Below are positions 15,870 to 24,734 of a stretch of DNA of 64,000 nt, one piece after another. Source of the stretch: JBQTHD01 sp052390275 (GTDB taxonomy: Bacteria; Actinomycetota; Acidimicrobiia; Acidimicrobiales; AC-14); assembly GCA_052390275.1 (NCBI GenBank), contig JBQTHD010000015.1, forward strand, positions 1 to 64,000. The letters are read 5' to 3'. The stretch's first letter is position 1, and each line of letters begins with the position of its first letter. The position numbers were made by a program, and so were the translations under genes. Below the pieces are notes generated by a model, which made no database searches, was not told the origin of the DNA, and saw only the letters and a program-made list of their open reading frames with translations.

Positions 15870-17312
15870 TCAGAACCTGACGGCCGAAAGCTCCGGCATC
15901 CAGCCCTTGGCCCGGTCACAGGCCTGGCGCCAGCGGTCACGGTTGGGTCGGCGCTGGGGATGAATCGTCTGAGTGGGCTTCCAGGTCCCGGCCAACTCTT
16001 CCTCATCGGCCCAGGTCCCCACGGCCATTCCGGCCAGGAACGCCGCCCCCAGGGTGGTTGCCTCGGCCACCGGCCCCAGTTCCACGGGGCGCTGGGTGGC
16101 GTCCGCCAGTGCCTGCACGAACACCCGGTTGGCGGTCATGCCCCCATCCACACGCAGGACGTCGAGGCTCACTCCTGCGTCGGCCTCGGCCGCCTCCACC
16201 AGGTCGGCACCCCGGTGGGCCACCCCCTCCAACACCGCCCGCACCACCTGGGCCCGGCCGGAGCCCCGGGTCAGACCCACCAGCGTTCCCCGCGCCCCGA
16301 AGTCCCAGGCCGGGGTCCCCATGCCGAGCAGGGCGGGAACGAACCAAACGTCGTCGGTGGTTCGGCACCCCGCCGCCACCGATTCAGACTCGGCCGCCGA
16401 ACCGATCATCCCCAGGTCGTCGCGCAGCCACTCCACCGCCTGTCCGGCATGGAGCATGAAGGCCTCCAAGCCCCAGGTGATCTGGCCGTTTCTCCGCCAG
16501 GCGATGATCGGAAACGTCCCCGACGGTCCCTTTCGGTCAAAGCTGGGCCGGGAGGCCCCGAGGCAGATGTTGCACATCCCGCCGGTGCCGAAAGTGAGTT
16601 TTCCGAGTCCCGGCAACGTCGCCCCCTGCCCAATCATCGAAGCCTGCTGGTCCCCGGCCATGCCCGCGATTACGGGTCCACCAGGCAGTGCCGCTGCCCG
16701 GCCCACAATCCCGGAACTGTCGACTATGGCCGGCATGACTGATTGGGGCACGTCGAGCGCCTCGAGCACCTCTGGGTCCCAGCCCCGGCCGTCGAGCGTC
16801 ATCATCCCGGTAACGCCGGCGTTCGTGGTGTCAGTTATGTGGAGAGAACCAGCCGAGAGGGTCCAGGCCATCCAGGAGTCGACCGTGCCGAAACACAGGT
16901 CTCGCTGGTGGTCGGGGTCCACCATGTCCAACAGAAAAGCCAGTTTGGTGGCGGAGTTGGTGGGGGTGACCCGGACTCCCCGGTCGGCCAACGCCAGGCA
17001 CATCCCCGCGGTCCGCAGGTCCTGCCAACTGACCCCGGGGCCCACCGGGACCCCGGTGGCCCGGTCCCACACCACGGTTGAACATCGTTGGTTGGCGATC
17101 CCGACCACCTCGGCTGGTCCCCACTCTTCGCTCACCTCCGTGGCCACCGCCAGTGCAGCCTCGGCCATCTCCTTCGGGTCGAACTCCACGAAGCCGGGAT
17201 TGGGAGTGGAGGGAAGGACCGGGCGCCGAGCGGCAGCGACGATGGCTCCCCGTTCGTCCACCATGGAGGCCCGGACGCTGCTGGTTCCCACGTCCACCAC
17301 CAGGGCCTTCAT
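15870..17312 (-). CDS. FGGY-family carbohydrate kinase, glycerol kinase-like
   Basis: The 480-residue protein has the FGGY fold: N-terminal phosphate-binding MKALVVDVGTSSVRASMVDERG, and FGTVDSWMAWTLSAG, which is the glycerol-kinase form of the middle motif. Later come GDQQASMIGQG, FGTGGMCNICLG and the C-terminal RVDGGMTANRVFVQALADATQRPV signature. It phosphorylates a polyol or sugar; glycerol is the best guess but the pocket cannot be read with certainty. The length is slightly below GlpK (about 500). The ATG overlaps the stop of the upstream membrane-protein gene (ATGA), so the two are coupled. Confidence 0.88.
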   Translation of the reverse strand: MKALVVDVGTSSVRASMVDERGAIVAAARRPVLPSTPNPGFVEFDPKEMAEAALAVATEVSEEWGPAEVVGIANQRCSTVVWDRATGVPVGPGVSWQDLRTAGMCLALADRGVRVTPTNSATKLAFLLDMVDPDHQRDLCFGTVDSWMAWTLSAGSLHITDTTNAGVTGMMTLDGRGWDPEVLEALDVPQSVMPAIVDSSGIVGRAAALPGGPVIAGMAGDQQASMIGQGATLPGLGKLTFGTGGMCNICLGASRPSFDRKGPSGTFPIIAWRRNGQITWGLEAFMLHAGQAVEWLRDDLGMIGSAAESESVAAGCRTTDDVWFVPALLGMGTPAWDFGARGTLVGLTRGSGRAQVVRAVLEGVAHRGADLVEAAEADAGVSLDVLRVDGGMTANRVFVQALADATQRPVELGPVAEATTLGAAFLAGMAVGTWADEEELAGTWKPTQTIHPQRRPNRDRWRQACDRAKGWMPELSAVRF

Positions 17313-17845
17313 TCCGGCCAGCCCAGACGTGGGTCCCGGTGTCGGGTTGGGGAGTTCGGGTCCACGTCCTGGTCGGGTTGGTCAGGCGGACCGGTGATCC
17401 CAGTGGTCCGAGATCCGCCGGCAGGTCCGGACCGGGGGCGAAACGAGGCGAGAAACCCACCGAATATCCCGGCGCAGGCGGCCATGGCCAGGTTGAAGCC
17501 AACCCTGCCCGTCGGCGGCGGCGGCCGCTGGTTGAGGGCACCGATCAAAAGGATCGCGGCCTGGAGAATCACAAAGGCGGCAACGGCGGCTAAAGCCCCG
17601 TAGGTCATGGGGGCATCCGGCCGGCGCCGACCTGACCGCCAACCTCCCCAGACCAGCCCTCCCAGGAGAACGACGTACAGCCCGATGTCTCGTAGTTCGC
17701 TTTCGCCGGCGCGAACCTGGAGGATGACCTGTGCAGCCGCCACCGGAACGATGACAGCCAGCGCTCCGCTCACCCCGGCGGCCACTGCCTTCGGTCCCCG
17801 AGGGGCGACGCCGGATCCAGACCGCCGGTAACCATCAGGGGCCAT
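17309..17845 (-). CDS. Four-helix membrane protein
   Basis: The 178-residue product has four hydrophobic segments (ALAVIVPVAAAQVILQV, IGLYVVLLGGLVWGGW, YGALAAVAAFVILQAAILLIGAL, NLAMAACAGIFGGFLASF) and a polar C-terminal tail. I recognise no family. It is the first gene of a two-gene unit with the FGGY kinase (ATGA overlap), so a link to uptake of the kinase substrate is possible but unsupported by any transporter motif. Confidence 0.7.
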   Translation of the reverse strand: MAPDGYRRSGSGVAPRGPKAVAAGVSGALAVIVPVAAAQVILQVRAGESELRDIGLYVVLLGGLVWGGWRSGRRRPDAPMTYGALAAVAAFVILQAAILLIGALNQRPPPPTGRVGFNLAMAACAGIFGGFLASFRPRSGPAGGSRTTGITGPPDQPDQDVDPNSPTRHRDPRLGWPE

Positions 17846-18100
17846 GGTCCGATCCTATGGGTGGGGAAGGGAGCCGGTGGCGGCCCAGTCAGGTGACCGA
17901 CAACCAGCGGGGGCAAAAAATCAACGACCGCCGGAGGTGCGAAACGGTCAGACTGAGGTGGGTTCGCCGGCCGAAGGTCTGGGTAGGCGCGGGATCCGAG
18001 ATCGACGGTCCAGGAGGATCGACGGTCCAGGAGGATCGAGGTTCAGGCCGGCTACAGGGCAGCCGACATGAGTGCGGGAAGCGGAGAACGAAAGGTGCAA

Positions 18101-18373
18101 ATGGACACTTCAACCATCGACCGACCGATCGACAGGAACGAGACCGCGTGGCGCCTGAAGGGGGCATGCCGGGGAATCCCCGCCTCCGTTTTCTATCCCG
18201 ACGATGACGATCCCGCTATCGAGGCCAAGGCCATCTGCGCCCGCTGCCCGGTGCGCCAGACGTGTCTGGACTTTGCCCTTGCGGTCCGCGAGAAGGAAGG
18301 GGTATGGGGGGGTGCCACCGAACGCGAGCGCCGCCGGATCCTGCGCCAGCGTCGACGCCCAGCCGCAGCCTGA
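18101..18373 (+). CDS. WhiB-family iron-sulfur transcription factor
   Basis: The protein has about 90 residues and the four WhiB cluster ligands: Cys23, Cys46, Cys49 and Cys55 (GACRG ... CARCPVRQTC). The GVWGG turn follows, then a basic C-terminal tail ERERRRILRQRRR. This is the compact WhiB1/WhiB2-like form without an AT-hook; WhiB proteins usually bind the sigma-70 region 4. ATG 18101 is preferred because AAAGG lies six bases upstream; an in-frame ATG at 18068 has no such site. An 18-bp tandem repeat at about 17999-18036 precedes the gene. Confidence 0.9.
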   Translation: MDTSTIDRPIDRNETAWRLKGACRGIPASVFYPDDDDPAIEAKAICARCPVRQTCLDFALAVREKEGVWGGATERERRRILRQRRRPAAA

Positions 18374-18478
18374 CCGGACACTGCCGAGATATTCACTACG
18401 GGACCTGAGCGGGAGGGAAACGAGGGCGCAGCACCTCAGGAAATGTCGACGGCGCCGACGCCGGGATAGTTTCGGCGG

Positions 18479-19537
18479 GTGAGCGTCGAGCCCGGGCACG
18501 GGTGGATGGGGGTGCTGTCGCACCTGGCCCAGGGACGGGATCTGGCTGTCGCCGAGGCGGACTGGGCCATGACCGAGATCCTCGACGGCCATGCATCCGC
18601 CGCCCAGATCGGCGCCTTCTGTATGGGCCTCAGGGCCAAGACGGAGTCAGTCGATGAGATGTTGGGCATGCGGCGGGCACTGATGGCCGCCGCTGCCCCG
18701 TTGTTCATAGCGGCGGAAGACGTGATCGACACCTGCGGGACCGGCGGGGATCGCAGCGGGAGCATCAACGTCTCCACTCTGGCGGCCATCGTGGTGGCCG
18801 CGGCCGGTGCCCAAGTGGTCAAGCACGGCAACCGGGCATCCACGTCTCAGTGTGGTTCCGCCGACGTTCTCGAGGCCCTGGGGGTGGTCATTGACCTGGA
18901 CGGCGACGGGGTGGCGAAGTGTCTGGCCGACGTGGGCATCGCCTTCTGCCTGGCCCCGCGCTTTCATCCTGCGGTCCGCCACGCCGGGCCCGTTCGCCGG
19001 GAGTTGGGCTTCCCGACGGTGTTCAACTTCCTCGGTCCCTTGGCCAACCCGGCCAAGCCTCGGCGCCAGGTTGTGGGGGTGAGTGATCCGATCATGGCCG
19101 AGCGGATGCTCCAGGTTTTGGCGACCACCGGGACTAAGCGGGCGATGGTTCTCTATGGCGACGATGGTCTCGACGAGCTGTCGGTCTGCTCGCCATCGAC
19201 CGTGGTGGCCTGGCAGGACGGGGCTGTCAACCGGCTGCGGGTCGACCCCGGGGCCCTGGGCCTGGCTCCGGCGGACCGGTCCCAGATCGCCGGCGGCGAT
19301 GCTTTCACCAACGCCCGTCTGGCACGGGACGTTCTTGGCGGCCTCACCGGTCCCATGCGCGACGTGGTCCTGCTCAACGCAGCAGCCGCGGCCATCGTCG
19401 CCGACCTGGCTCCAGATTGGGAGACGGGCCTCACGGTCGCGGCCTCAGCCATTGACTCCGGGAAGGCTTCGGCCCTACTTGATGCCTGGGTCGAGGTTTC
19501 GCAGAAATGTCGACCGCCGGATGGTGCCGGTTCCTGA
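18479..19537 (+). CDS. trpD: Anthranilate phosphoribosyltransferase
   Basis: The 352-residue enzyme transfers phosphoribose to anthranilate in tryptophan synthesis. The PRPP-binding DTCGTGGDRSGSINVST, the KHGNRASTSQCGSADVLEALG anthranilate-site block and FHPAVRHAGPVRRELGFPTVFN are all intact. The start is GTG 18479. It is not in a trp operon here; neighbours are a WhiB gene and a lipoprotein gene. A detached trpD is common in actinomycetes. Confidence 0.95.
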   Translation: MSVEPGHGWMGVLSHLAQGRDLAVAEADWAMTEILDGHASAAQIGAFCMGLRAKTESVDEMLGMRRALMAAAAPLFIAAEDVIDTCGTGGDRSGSINVSTLAAIVVAAAGAQVVKHGNRASTSQCGSADVLEALGVVIDLDGDGVAKCLADVGIAFCLAPRFHPAVRHAGPVRRELGFPTVFNFLGPLANPAKPRRQVVGVSDPIMAERMLQVLATTGTKRAMVLYGDDGLDELSVCSPSTVVAWQDGAVNRLRVDPGALGLAPADRSQIAGGDAFTNARLARDVLGGLTGPMRDVVLLNAAAAAIVADLAPDWETGLTVAASAIDSGKASALLDAWVEVSQKCRPPDGAGS

Positions 19538-19694
19538 GACAACGCCATTGCCCTCCCCGGTTGCCTGAAGCAGGCGGTGGGGGACCAAGAAGTCAGACAG
19601 CGATGAGCCTCGATCCCCAGCAGGGAACACCTTGGTGGACGGGTCCGGAAGAAGGGGTCAGGGTATGCCGACAGGTGATGTTTCCTCGGAGGAC

Positions 19695-20312
19695 ATGAGC
19701 GCCAGGCGTGGTCGGCAGCGGCCCCGAGCTGGCTCGTGGGGCGCCGCCGGGTTCTCAACCAGAGCCCTGGCTCTCACCCTGGCCCTCTTGGCTACCGCCT
19801 GCGGGAGCGGGAACGGCGCGGCCGGGGGCGACGGGGGCGGCTCCGGATCAGGAGAGGGAGAGGGAGCCGGGACGACGGTCACGACGTCGGAGCCGATCGG
19901 GGTGCCTTCGGGCGAGGTGCCGCCCGGGTCGGGTGGATGCAAGCTGGTCTCTGAAGCCGAAGTGGGCTCAGCGGTGGGGTCGCCGGTGACCAACGTGGGT
20001 TCCGGAGGCCGAGCCGAGGGGCAGGTTTGCACGTTCACCGTCGACGGCAAGACCGATCCGCCCCAGACGGTCCTGGTGGTGACCGCGACCAACGACGAGA
20101 GCGCCTCGGCCTTCGACGCCGCGCGCAAGGACGCTGGTACCAAGGCCCAGACGGTCAGTGGCCTGGGGGACCGGGCATTCACCTCCGGCGGTCAGATCGT
20201 GGCTCTCAAGGGCCGAACCGTTCTGCTGGTGGTCGTGGGTCTGGACAAGCCCGAATCAGCCCTGGTGGACACTGCCAAGAAGGTGGCCGAGACGGTCATG
20301 GACCGTCTGTGA
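19695..20312 (+). CDS. Lipoprotein, DUF3558-like
   Basis: ATG 19695 follows GGAGGA and opens a 205-residue precursor. It has a basic n-region, the hydrophobic stretch ALALTLALLATAC and a lipobox Cys, so it is exported and lipidated. After a glycine/serine/threonine linker, the mature part carries two cysteines (GGCKLV, GQVCTFTV) and a fold with KTDPPQTVLVVTATNDES and GLGDRAF, reminiscent of DUF3558 substrate-binding-like lipoproteins. The ligand is unknown. It probably shares a transcript with the next small gene (25-base gap). Confidence 0.75.
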   Translation: MSARRGRQRPRAGSWGAAGFSTRALALTLALLATACGSGNGAAGGDGGGSGSGEGEGAGTTVTTSEPIGVPSGEVPPGSGGCKLVSEAEVGSAVGSPVTNVGSGGRAEGQVCTFTVDGKTDPPQTVLVVTATNDESASAFDAARKDAGTKAQTVSGLGDRAFTSGGQIVALKGRTVLLVVVGLDKPESALVDTAKKVAETVMDRL

Positions 20313-20337
20313 CCGACCGAGTTGCGCTGGGCCTCCT

Positions 20338-20568
20338 GTGAACGCTCCGGCGGCGACCGTCGTCCGGTATCGCTGCGCTTCGTGCGGAAATCTCACCCGG
20401 TTCGATGTAGTCCGTACCCGCCGGACGAGGTCCTTCCATCACTACACACTCGGGGGGGACCTGGTGGTGGAGGAGGAATCCATTCTCTCCGACGAGGTCG
20501 AGCAGGTGAATTGTCGTTGGTGCGGACCCGGGGGACAGGTGGAACCCGTAAACGATCCACAAGCCTGA
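20338..20568 (+). CDS. Small zinc-ribbon-like protein
   Basis: GTG 20338 gives 76 residues with two CxxC pairs, CASCGN near residue 13 and CRWCG near 60, spaced as in a zinc ribbon. Between them lies FHHYTLGGDLVVEEESILSDEVE. No named family was recognised. It probably binds one zinc ion, and might bind nucleic acid or a protein partner. Confidence 0.6.
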   Translation: MNAPAATVVRYRCASCGNLTRFDVVRTRRTRSFHHYTLGGDLVVEEESILSDEVEQVNCRWCGPGGQVEPVNDPQA

Positions 20569-20626
20569 CCGGGTCTGCCGGCCAGCCGGGAGGTTGTCAC
20601 AGCCACTCGTTAGCCTCTCGCCAGTG

Positions 20627-21196
20627 ATGATCGGCCTGGACCTCGACGGCGTTCTGTGCGATCTGGGCCCGGCGGTTTCGGCTCGGATCACTCAGCGCTT
20701 CGGGGTTGTCAGCCACCCGTCCACCTGGCGTACCTACGACCTCCGGCAACTTCCGCTCGGGCTGCCGAAGCAGGCGTTCAACGCCCTGCTGGACGATTGT
20801 TTCGTTGACCCCGCGCTATATGAGGATGCCCCGGTGGTGGAAGGGGCCCGGGCAGGCGTGTCCTGTCTGGTTCAAGCCGGCTGGGAGGTCTGCGCCATCA
20901 CCGCCCGGCCGCCGGAGGTGGCCGTCGCCACCAGGCGCTGGCTTGCCCGCCACCGGTTTGCCATCAGCCAGGTTCATCACACCCAGGTGGGGACCAAGTT
21001 CATGGTCGCGCAAGAGGTGGGCGCGCTGGCCTGCCTGGAGGACAACCCGGCCGAGGCCGAGTCGTTGGCCAGGGTGTGTGAGTCGCTCCTTCTGGACCGG
21101 CCCTACAACCGGGACCAGGCCGTCCATCACGCCCGCCGAGTGGTGTCCTGGGACGACGCGGTGGGGCGCCTCTGCCAGTTGCGGCTGTTCGCCTGA
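20627..21196 (+). CDS. HAD-superfamily 5' nucleotidase-like phosphatase
   Basis: The 189-residue protein starts with the HAD nucleophile motif GLDLDGVLCDLG (DxDG). It continues with AGWEVCAITARPPE (motif II Thr) and ends with ALACLEDNPAEAESLA (motif IV acidic pair). The layout resembles the NT5C 5'(3')-deoxyribonucleotidase family and related small HAD enzymes, which dephosphorylate nucleotides. ATG 20627 is used; a GTG directly before it is an equal alternative. Confidence 0.8.
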   Translation: MIGLDLDGVLCDLGPAVSARITQRFGVVSHPSTWRTYDLRQLPLGLPKQAFNALLDDCFVDPALYEDAPVVEGARAGVSCLVQAGWEVCAITARPPEVAVATRRWLARHRFAISQVHHTQVGTKFMVAQEVGALACLEDNPAEAESLARVCESLLLDRPYNRDQAVHHARRVVSWDDAVGRLCQLRLFA

Positions 21197-21263
21197 TGTT
21201 GGTGGTTCGGGCGTCTTCAAGGTGGGAGGGCACAGCGATACTGGCCGGCCATCGGGAGGGACC

Positions 21264-21839
21264 GTGAACGCCCAACAGAATGCGGGAGCCCACGCGGTGG
21301 TGACGGTGTTCGGTGCCGACCGTCCGGGGATAGTGGCCGGGGTAACCGAGGCGCTCACCGCCCTGGGCTGCAACCTCGAGGACACCTCCATGACCATCCT
21401 GCGGGGTTGTTTCGCCATGATCCTGGTAGTGGATCCCGGGCCGGAGGTATCCCGAGCGGACCCGGTCGTGGTTCTGAGCCAGGCTTTGGAACCGGTCGCG
21501 GGGGCAATGGAGCTCACCGTGACGGTGCGGCCCATGGCTCCCGTCGATCCCGCCCGCTCCAGCGGGCGAGGACCGGAATGGACCGTGGCGGTCTACGGGG
21601 CCGATCGGGTTGGAATCGTCAGCCGGGTTACCCGGCTCCTTGCCGACCACAGGGCCAACATCGTGGATCTGAGCACCCGGGTGGTGGACTCCGGATCCGA
21701 CCCGGCATATCTGATGGTCATCGAGATCGTTCTGGGCCCCGAGGCCGATGCCGTCGTTCTCGAGGCGGGTCTGGCGGAGTTGGCGTCGGCTCTGGGGGTC
21801 TCAGCCAGCCTCCACCCGGGCGAGGCCGACATATTGTGA
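21264..21839 (+). CDS. Two-ACT-domain regulatory protein (GcvR-like)
   Basis: The 191-residue product is almost entirely two ACT domains: residues about 9-90 (VVTVFGADRPGIVAGVTEALTALG) and about 105-185 (TVAVYGADRVGIVSRVTRLLADH). Each starts with the G-A-D-R-x-G-I-V ligand-turn motif. Such proteins bind amino acids, and GcvR-like forms act as regulatory partners. The ligand and target are unknown. GTG 21264 follows GGGAGGG. It is the first gene of a compact run with def and a membrane-protein gene. Confidence 0.82.
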   Translation: MNAQQNAGAHAVVTVFGADRPGIVAGVTEALTALGCNLEDTSMTILRGCFAMILVVDPGPEVSRADPVVVLSQALEPVAGAMELTVTVRPMAPVDPARSSGRGPEWTVAVYGADRVGIVSRVTRLLADHRANIVDLSTRVVDSGSDPAYLMVIEIVLGPEADAVVLEAGLAELASALGVSASLHPGEADIL

Positions 21840-21883
21840 GTTTCCCTTCCGGGATGCTGGCATCTGTGAGCAGCGGGTAGCGG

Positions 21884-22384
21884 GTGGCCATCCGGCCGGT
21901 CGTGTTCCTTCCCCATCCCGCCCTGACCCGCCCAACCAAACCGATTGAGCGCTTCGACGAAGTGGCGATGGCCCTCGCTGCGGATCTGGTGGAGACCATG
22001 CGGTCCCGGCCCGCCTGCGTGGGCCTGGCCGCCAACCAGATCGCCGAGCCGGTGTCGATGTTCTGCGTTGACGTCACCGGTCATCGCAAAGCGGTTTCTT
22101 GCGCAGGAGAGTTGGTTATCTGCAATCCCGAGTTGGTGTGGATGGAGGAAAGCGTGACCGCCAGGGAAGGGTGCTTGAGCGTCCCGGACTTCACCGGGGA
22201 CGTGGTCCGGCCGGCCCGAGTGGTGGTCCGGGGATTCACTCCTGCGGGCCGGCCGCAAACGGTGATGGCCGATGCCTTCGAGGCTCGGGCTCTCATGCAC
22301 GAGATGGACCATCTCTGCGGCCGTCTGTTTCTCGACCGGGTGGAGTCCCCGGCGGCGGTGTTCAGGCGGAAGGTTTACCGGTGA
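21884..22384 (+). CDS. def: Peptide deformylase
   Basis: The 166-residue enzyme removes the N-formyl group from nascent proteins. The three family motifs are present: CVGLAANQI (residues 45-53), EGCLSVPD with metal ligand Cys97, and HEMDH with ligands His139 and His143 and catalytic Glu140. The start is GTG 21884. Its TGA overlaps the GTG of the next gene (GTGA). No fmt gene is visible beside it, so it may be a second deformylase. Confidence 0.95.
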   Translation: MAIRPVVFLPHPALTRPTKPIERFDEVAMALAADLVETMRSRPACVGLAANQIAEPVSMFCVDVTGHRKAVSCAGELVICNPELVWMEESVTAREGCLSVPDFTGDVVRPARVVVRGFTPAGRPQTVMADAFEARALMHEMDHLCGRLFLDRVESPAAVFRRKVYR

Positions 22385-22749
22385 GGTCAAGCCTGTCGGC
22401 CTTCCACAACGGTTGGGCGTGGATGATGATTGTCGGCAACGGCCTGGCCGGTCTGTGGTCGCTCGGCGCGCTGCGCCTGGAGGTCCTTCGGCGAAAGGCC
22501 CTGTGGTGGTTCACCGTGGCGGTACAGGTGGCAGTGTTTGTGCAGGTGATCGGCGGGGTTTGGATGGTGGCGGCCCAGGACCGGCCGGTCAATCAGTTCC
22601 ACATGTTCTACGGCTTCGTGGCCATCATCACCACCGGGCTGCTGTACTCGTCCCGCCAGTCCGCCCGGGTTCGGACCCACCTGCTTTACGGCCTTGGGGG
22701 GCTGTTTCTTATGGGCCTGGGCATCCGGGCCATCCTGGTCGGATCCTAA
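22381..22749 (+). CDS. Small membrane protein, 3-4 helices
   Basis: The 122-residue product has hydrophobic segments at WAWMMIVGNGLAGLWSLGAL, WWFTVAVQVAVFVQVIGGVWMV, MFYGFVAIITTGLLY and LLYGLGGLFLMGLGIRAILV. Its length and pattern resemble small actinobacterial membrane proteins of unknown role. The GTG start overlaps the stop of def, so expression is coupled to it. Confidence 0.75.
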   Translation: MRSSLSAFHNGWAWMMIVGNGLAGLWSLGALRLEVLRRKALWWFTVAVQVAVFVQVIGGVWMVAAQDRPVNQFHMFYGFVAIITTGLLYSSRQSARVRTHLLYGLGGLFLMGLGIRAILVGS

Positions 22750-22766
22750 AGAGGCTCAGCCGGTCT

Positions 22767-22849
22767 TGGTGGGCGCGGGGAGACTCGAACTCCCATGCCG
22801 AAGCACTGGCACCTAAAGCCAGCGTGTCTGCCAATTCCACCACGCGCCC
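22767..22849 (-). tRNA. tRNA-Leu (TAG)
   Basis: The type II cloverleaf has acceptor GGGCGCG/CGCGCCC, anticodon loop TTTAGGT with anticodon TAG, a short variable arm (TGCTTCGGCA) and T-arm GAGTTCGAGTCTC. Discriminator A is followed by an encoded CCA (22767-22769). Confidence 0.95.
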
Positions 22850-23069
22850 GAAAACCCTTGGCGCCGGGGCCCTCCTTCAGGGGTGCGCCCCGGTGGAGGC
22901 AGGCTACCGGCCGGCCCCGCCCGGATGCCCAACGGTCGATCGCCCCGCCTGCTGGCGGCCTGACCACGCGCCGGCGACCCCAGACCGGCGGAGGCGACGG
23001 CCTGAGCAAGCTACGGTCGGAAGGCGCCCATCTGAGCGAGTCGCTGGCGGCGCACGAAAGGAGCGAGGA

Positions 23070-23672
23070 ATGAACGACGCGGTCATGGGAGCGTTCGGGG
23101 CCCAGGGTCCTGGCGCCGACCGGGCCGGAGAGGTCTACTCCCGGCTTCTCAAGGAGCGGATCGTCTTTCTCGGCTCTCAGGTGGACGACTCGTCCGCCAA
23201 CCTCATTTGCGCTCAACTGCTCCTTCTCCAGAACGAGGACGCCGAGAGCGACATCTACCTCTACATCAACTCGCCCGGAGGCTCGGTCACCGCCGGGATG
23301 GCCATCTACGACACCATGCAGTACGTCAGTTGTGATGTCGGCACAATCTGCCTGGGCCTGGCCGCATCCATGGGCCAGTTCCTCCTGTGCGCCGGCGCGC
23401 CGGGCAAGCGATTCGCCCTTCCGCACTCCCGGGTGCTGATGCACCAGCCCTCGTCGCAGATGCAGGGCGTGGCATCCGACATCGCCATCGCCGCCGAGCA
23501 GATCACCCATATTCGCCGGCAGATGGCCGAGAGAATCGCCCATCACACCGGTCAGGATCGCTCGCAGGTGGAAACCGACTTCGACCGGGACCGCTGGTTC
23601 ACCGCATCCGAGGCACGCGACTACGGGATCATCGACCGGGTGATCGACAAGGCTGCCCAGGTCCCGGGCTGA
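23070..23672 (+). CDS. clpP: ATP-dependent Clp protease proteolytic subunit
   Basis: The 200-residue ClpP has an intact triad: Ser100 in LGLAASMGQ, His125 in VLMHQPSS and Asp174 in DRDRWFTA, with the same spacing as E. coli ClpP. INSPGGSVTAGMAIYDTMQ is the conserved strand and helix near the axial channel. ATG 23070 follows GAGCGAGGA. Actinobacteria usually have two clpP genes in tandem, next to tig and clpX; here only one is present and the neighbours differ, so this may be an extra copy. Confidence 0.95.
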   Translation: MNDAVMGAFGAQGPGADRAGEVYSRLLKERIVFLGSQVDDSSANLICAQLLLLQNEDAESDIYLYINSPGGSVTAGMAIYDTMQYVSCDVGTICLGLAASMGQFLLCAGAPGKRFALPHSRVLMHQPSSQMQGVASDIAIAAEQITHIRRQMAERIAHHTGQDRSQVETDFDRDRWFTASEARDYGIIDRVIDKAAQVPG

Positions 23673-23694
23673 GAACCTCCCTGCAACGGACCTG

Positions 23695-24651
23695 GTGGGG
23701 AGGATTGCCGTGACAGACCCCGGCTACCAGGATGAGGGCGGCGGCGGCGGCCGGCGGGTCCTGGTGTCGGGATCGTCGGGGCTCATCGGCCGGGCTCTCA
23801 CGTCCAGGTTGGCGACCGCGGGCCACTCGGTCACCCGGCTGGTCAGGTCCGACCCAGGCCCGGGTCGGGTGCTCTGGGATCCAGCCCAGGGCAAGATCGA
23901 CGGCGAGGGCATCGAGGGACACGACTGGGTGGTGCACCTGGCCGGTGCCGGCATCGGCGAGCAGCGCTGGGACGAAGCCCGCAAGAGGGTCCTGGTGGAC
24001 AGTCGAGTGGCGGCAACTGATCTTTTGGCCCGCACATTGGCTTCCCTCAAGCGCCCACCCCAGGTGCTGGCGTCGGGTTCGGCAATGGGGTTCTACGGGG
24101 ACCGGGGCGATGAGGAAGTGGACGAAACATCCGCTCCCGGCGCCGGGTTCCTGGCCGATCTCGTAGTGGCCTGGGAGGCGGCCACCCAGCCTTTGGCCGT
24201 GGCTGGATGTCGGGTCGCCCACCTGCGGACCGGGGTGGTGCTGAGCGCGGCCGGGGGAGCGCTCGGGGAGTTGCTGGGGTTCTTCCGCCTCGGCCTGGGA
24301 GGCCGAATCGGCTCGGGTCGGCACTGGATGAGCTGGATATCCCGGGCCGACGAGGTATCGGCCATCCTTCACGTCCTGACCCATGAGGAACTGTCCGGAG
24401 CGGTCAACCTGGTCGCCCCCGAACCGGTCACCAACGCCGAGTTCACCCGAGCACTGGGCCGGGCGCTTGACCGTCCGGCATTTCTGGCGGTTCCCCCGGC
24501 TGCCGTTCGCTTGCGGTTCGGCCCGGAGATGACCACCGAAATGATCATGGCTTCAACCCGGGTGAGGCCCGGAAAGCTCCAGGCCAGTGGATTCGGCTTC
24601 GCCCATCCGAATCTCGGCGAAGCATTCCCCGCCATCCTCAAGGACACCTGA
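23695..24651 (+). CDS. TIGR01777-family NAD(P)-dependent epimerase-like protein
   Basis: The 318-residue protein has a Rossmann P-loop VLVSGSSGLIGRALTSRLA (extended SDR), HLAGAGIGEQRW, SGSAMGFYGDRGDEEVDE and a C-terminal DUF1731-like part (FGPEMTTEMIMASTRVRPGKLQASGFGF). This is the SulA/YfcH/SDR39U1 group, whose substrate is unknown. The start is GTG 23695, or the in-frame GTG at 23710. It lies 22 bases after clpP. Confidence 0.85.
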   Translation: MGRIAVTDPGYQDEGGGGGRRVLVSGSSGLIGRALTSRLATAGHSVTRLVRSDPGPGRVLWDPAQGKIDGEGIEGHDWVVHLAGAGIGEQRWDEARKRVLVDSRVAATDLLARTLASLKRPPQVLASGSAMGFYGDRGDEEVDETSAPGAGFLADLVVAWEAATQPLAVAGCRVAHLRTGVVLSAAGGALGELLGFFRLGLGGRIGSGRHWMSWISRADEVSAILHVLTHEELSGAVNLVAPEPVTNAEFTRALGRALDRPAFLAVPPAAVRLRFGPEMTTEMIMASTRVRPGKLQASGFGFAHPNLGEAFPAILKDT

Positions 24652-24734
24652 ACTCCCAAGACCCCGCCGGTGACGAGGCGGGGGGCCCGGCACCAGGCGG
24701 TGACGACAACGCCAGCCTGACCCGATCCGCCGGA

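Noticed and set aside
20027..20341. Plus-strand frame inside the DUF3558-like lipoprotein gene
   Set aside because: It is an out-of-frame shadow rich in Arg, Gly and Gln; the lipoprotein frame has signal peptide and lipobox.
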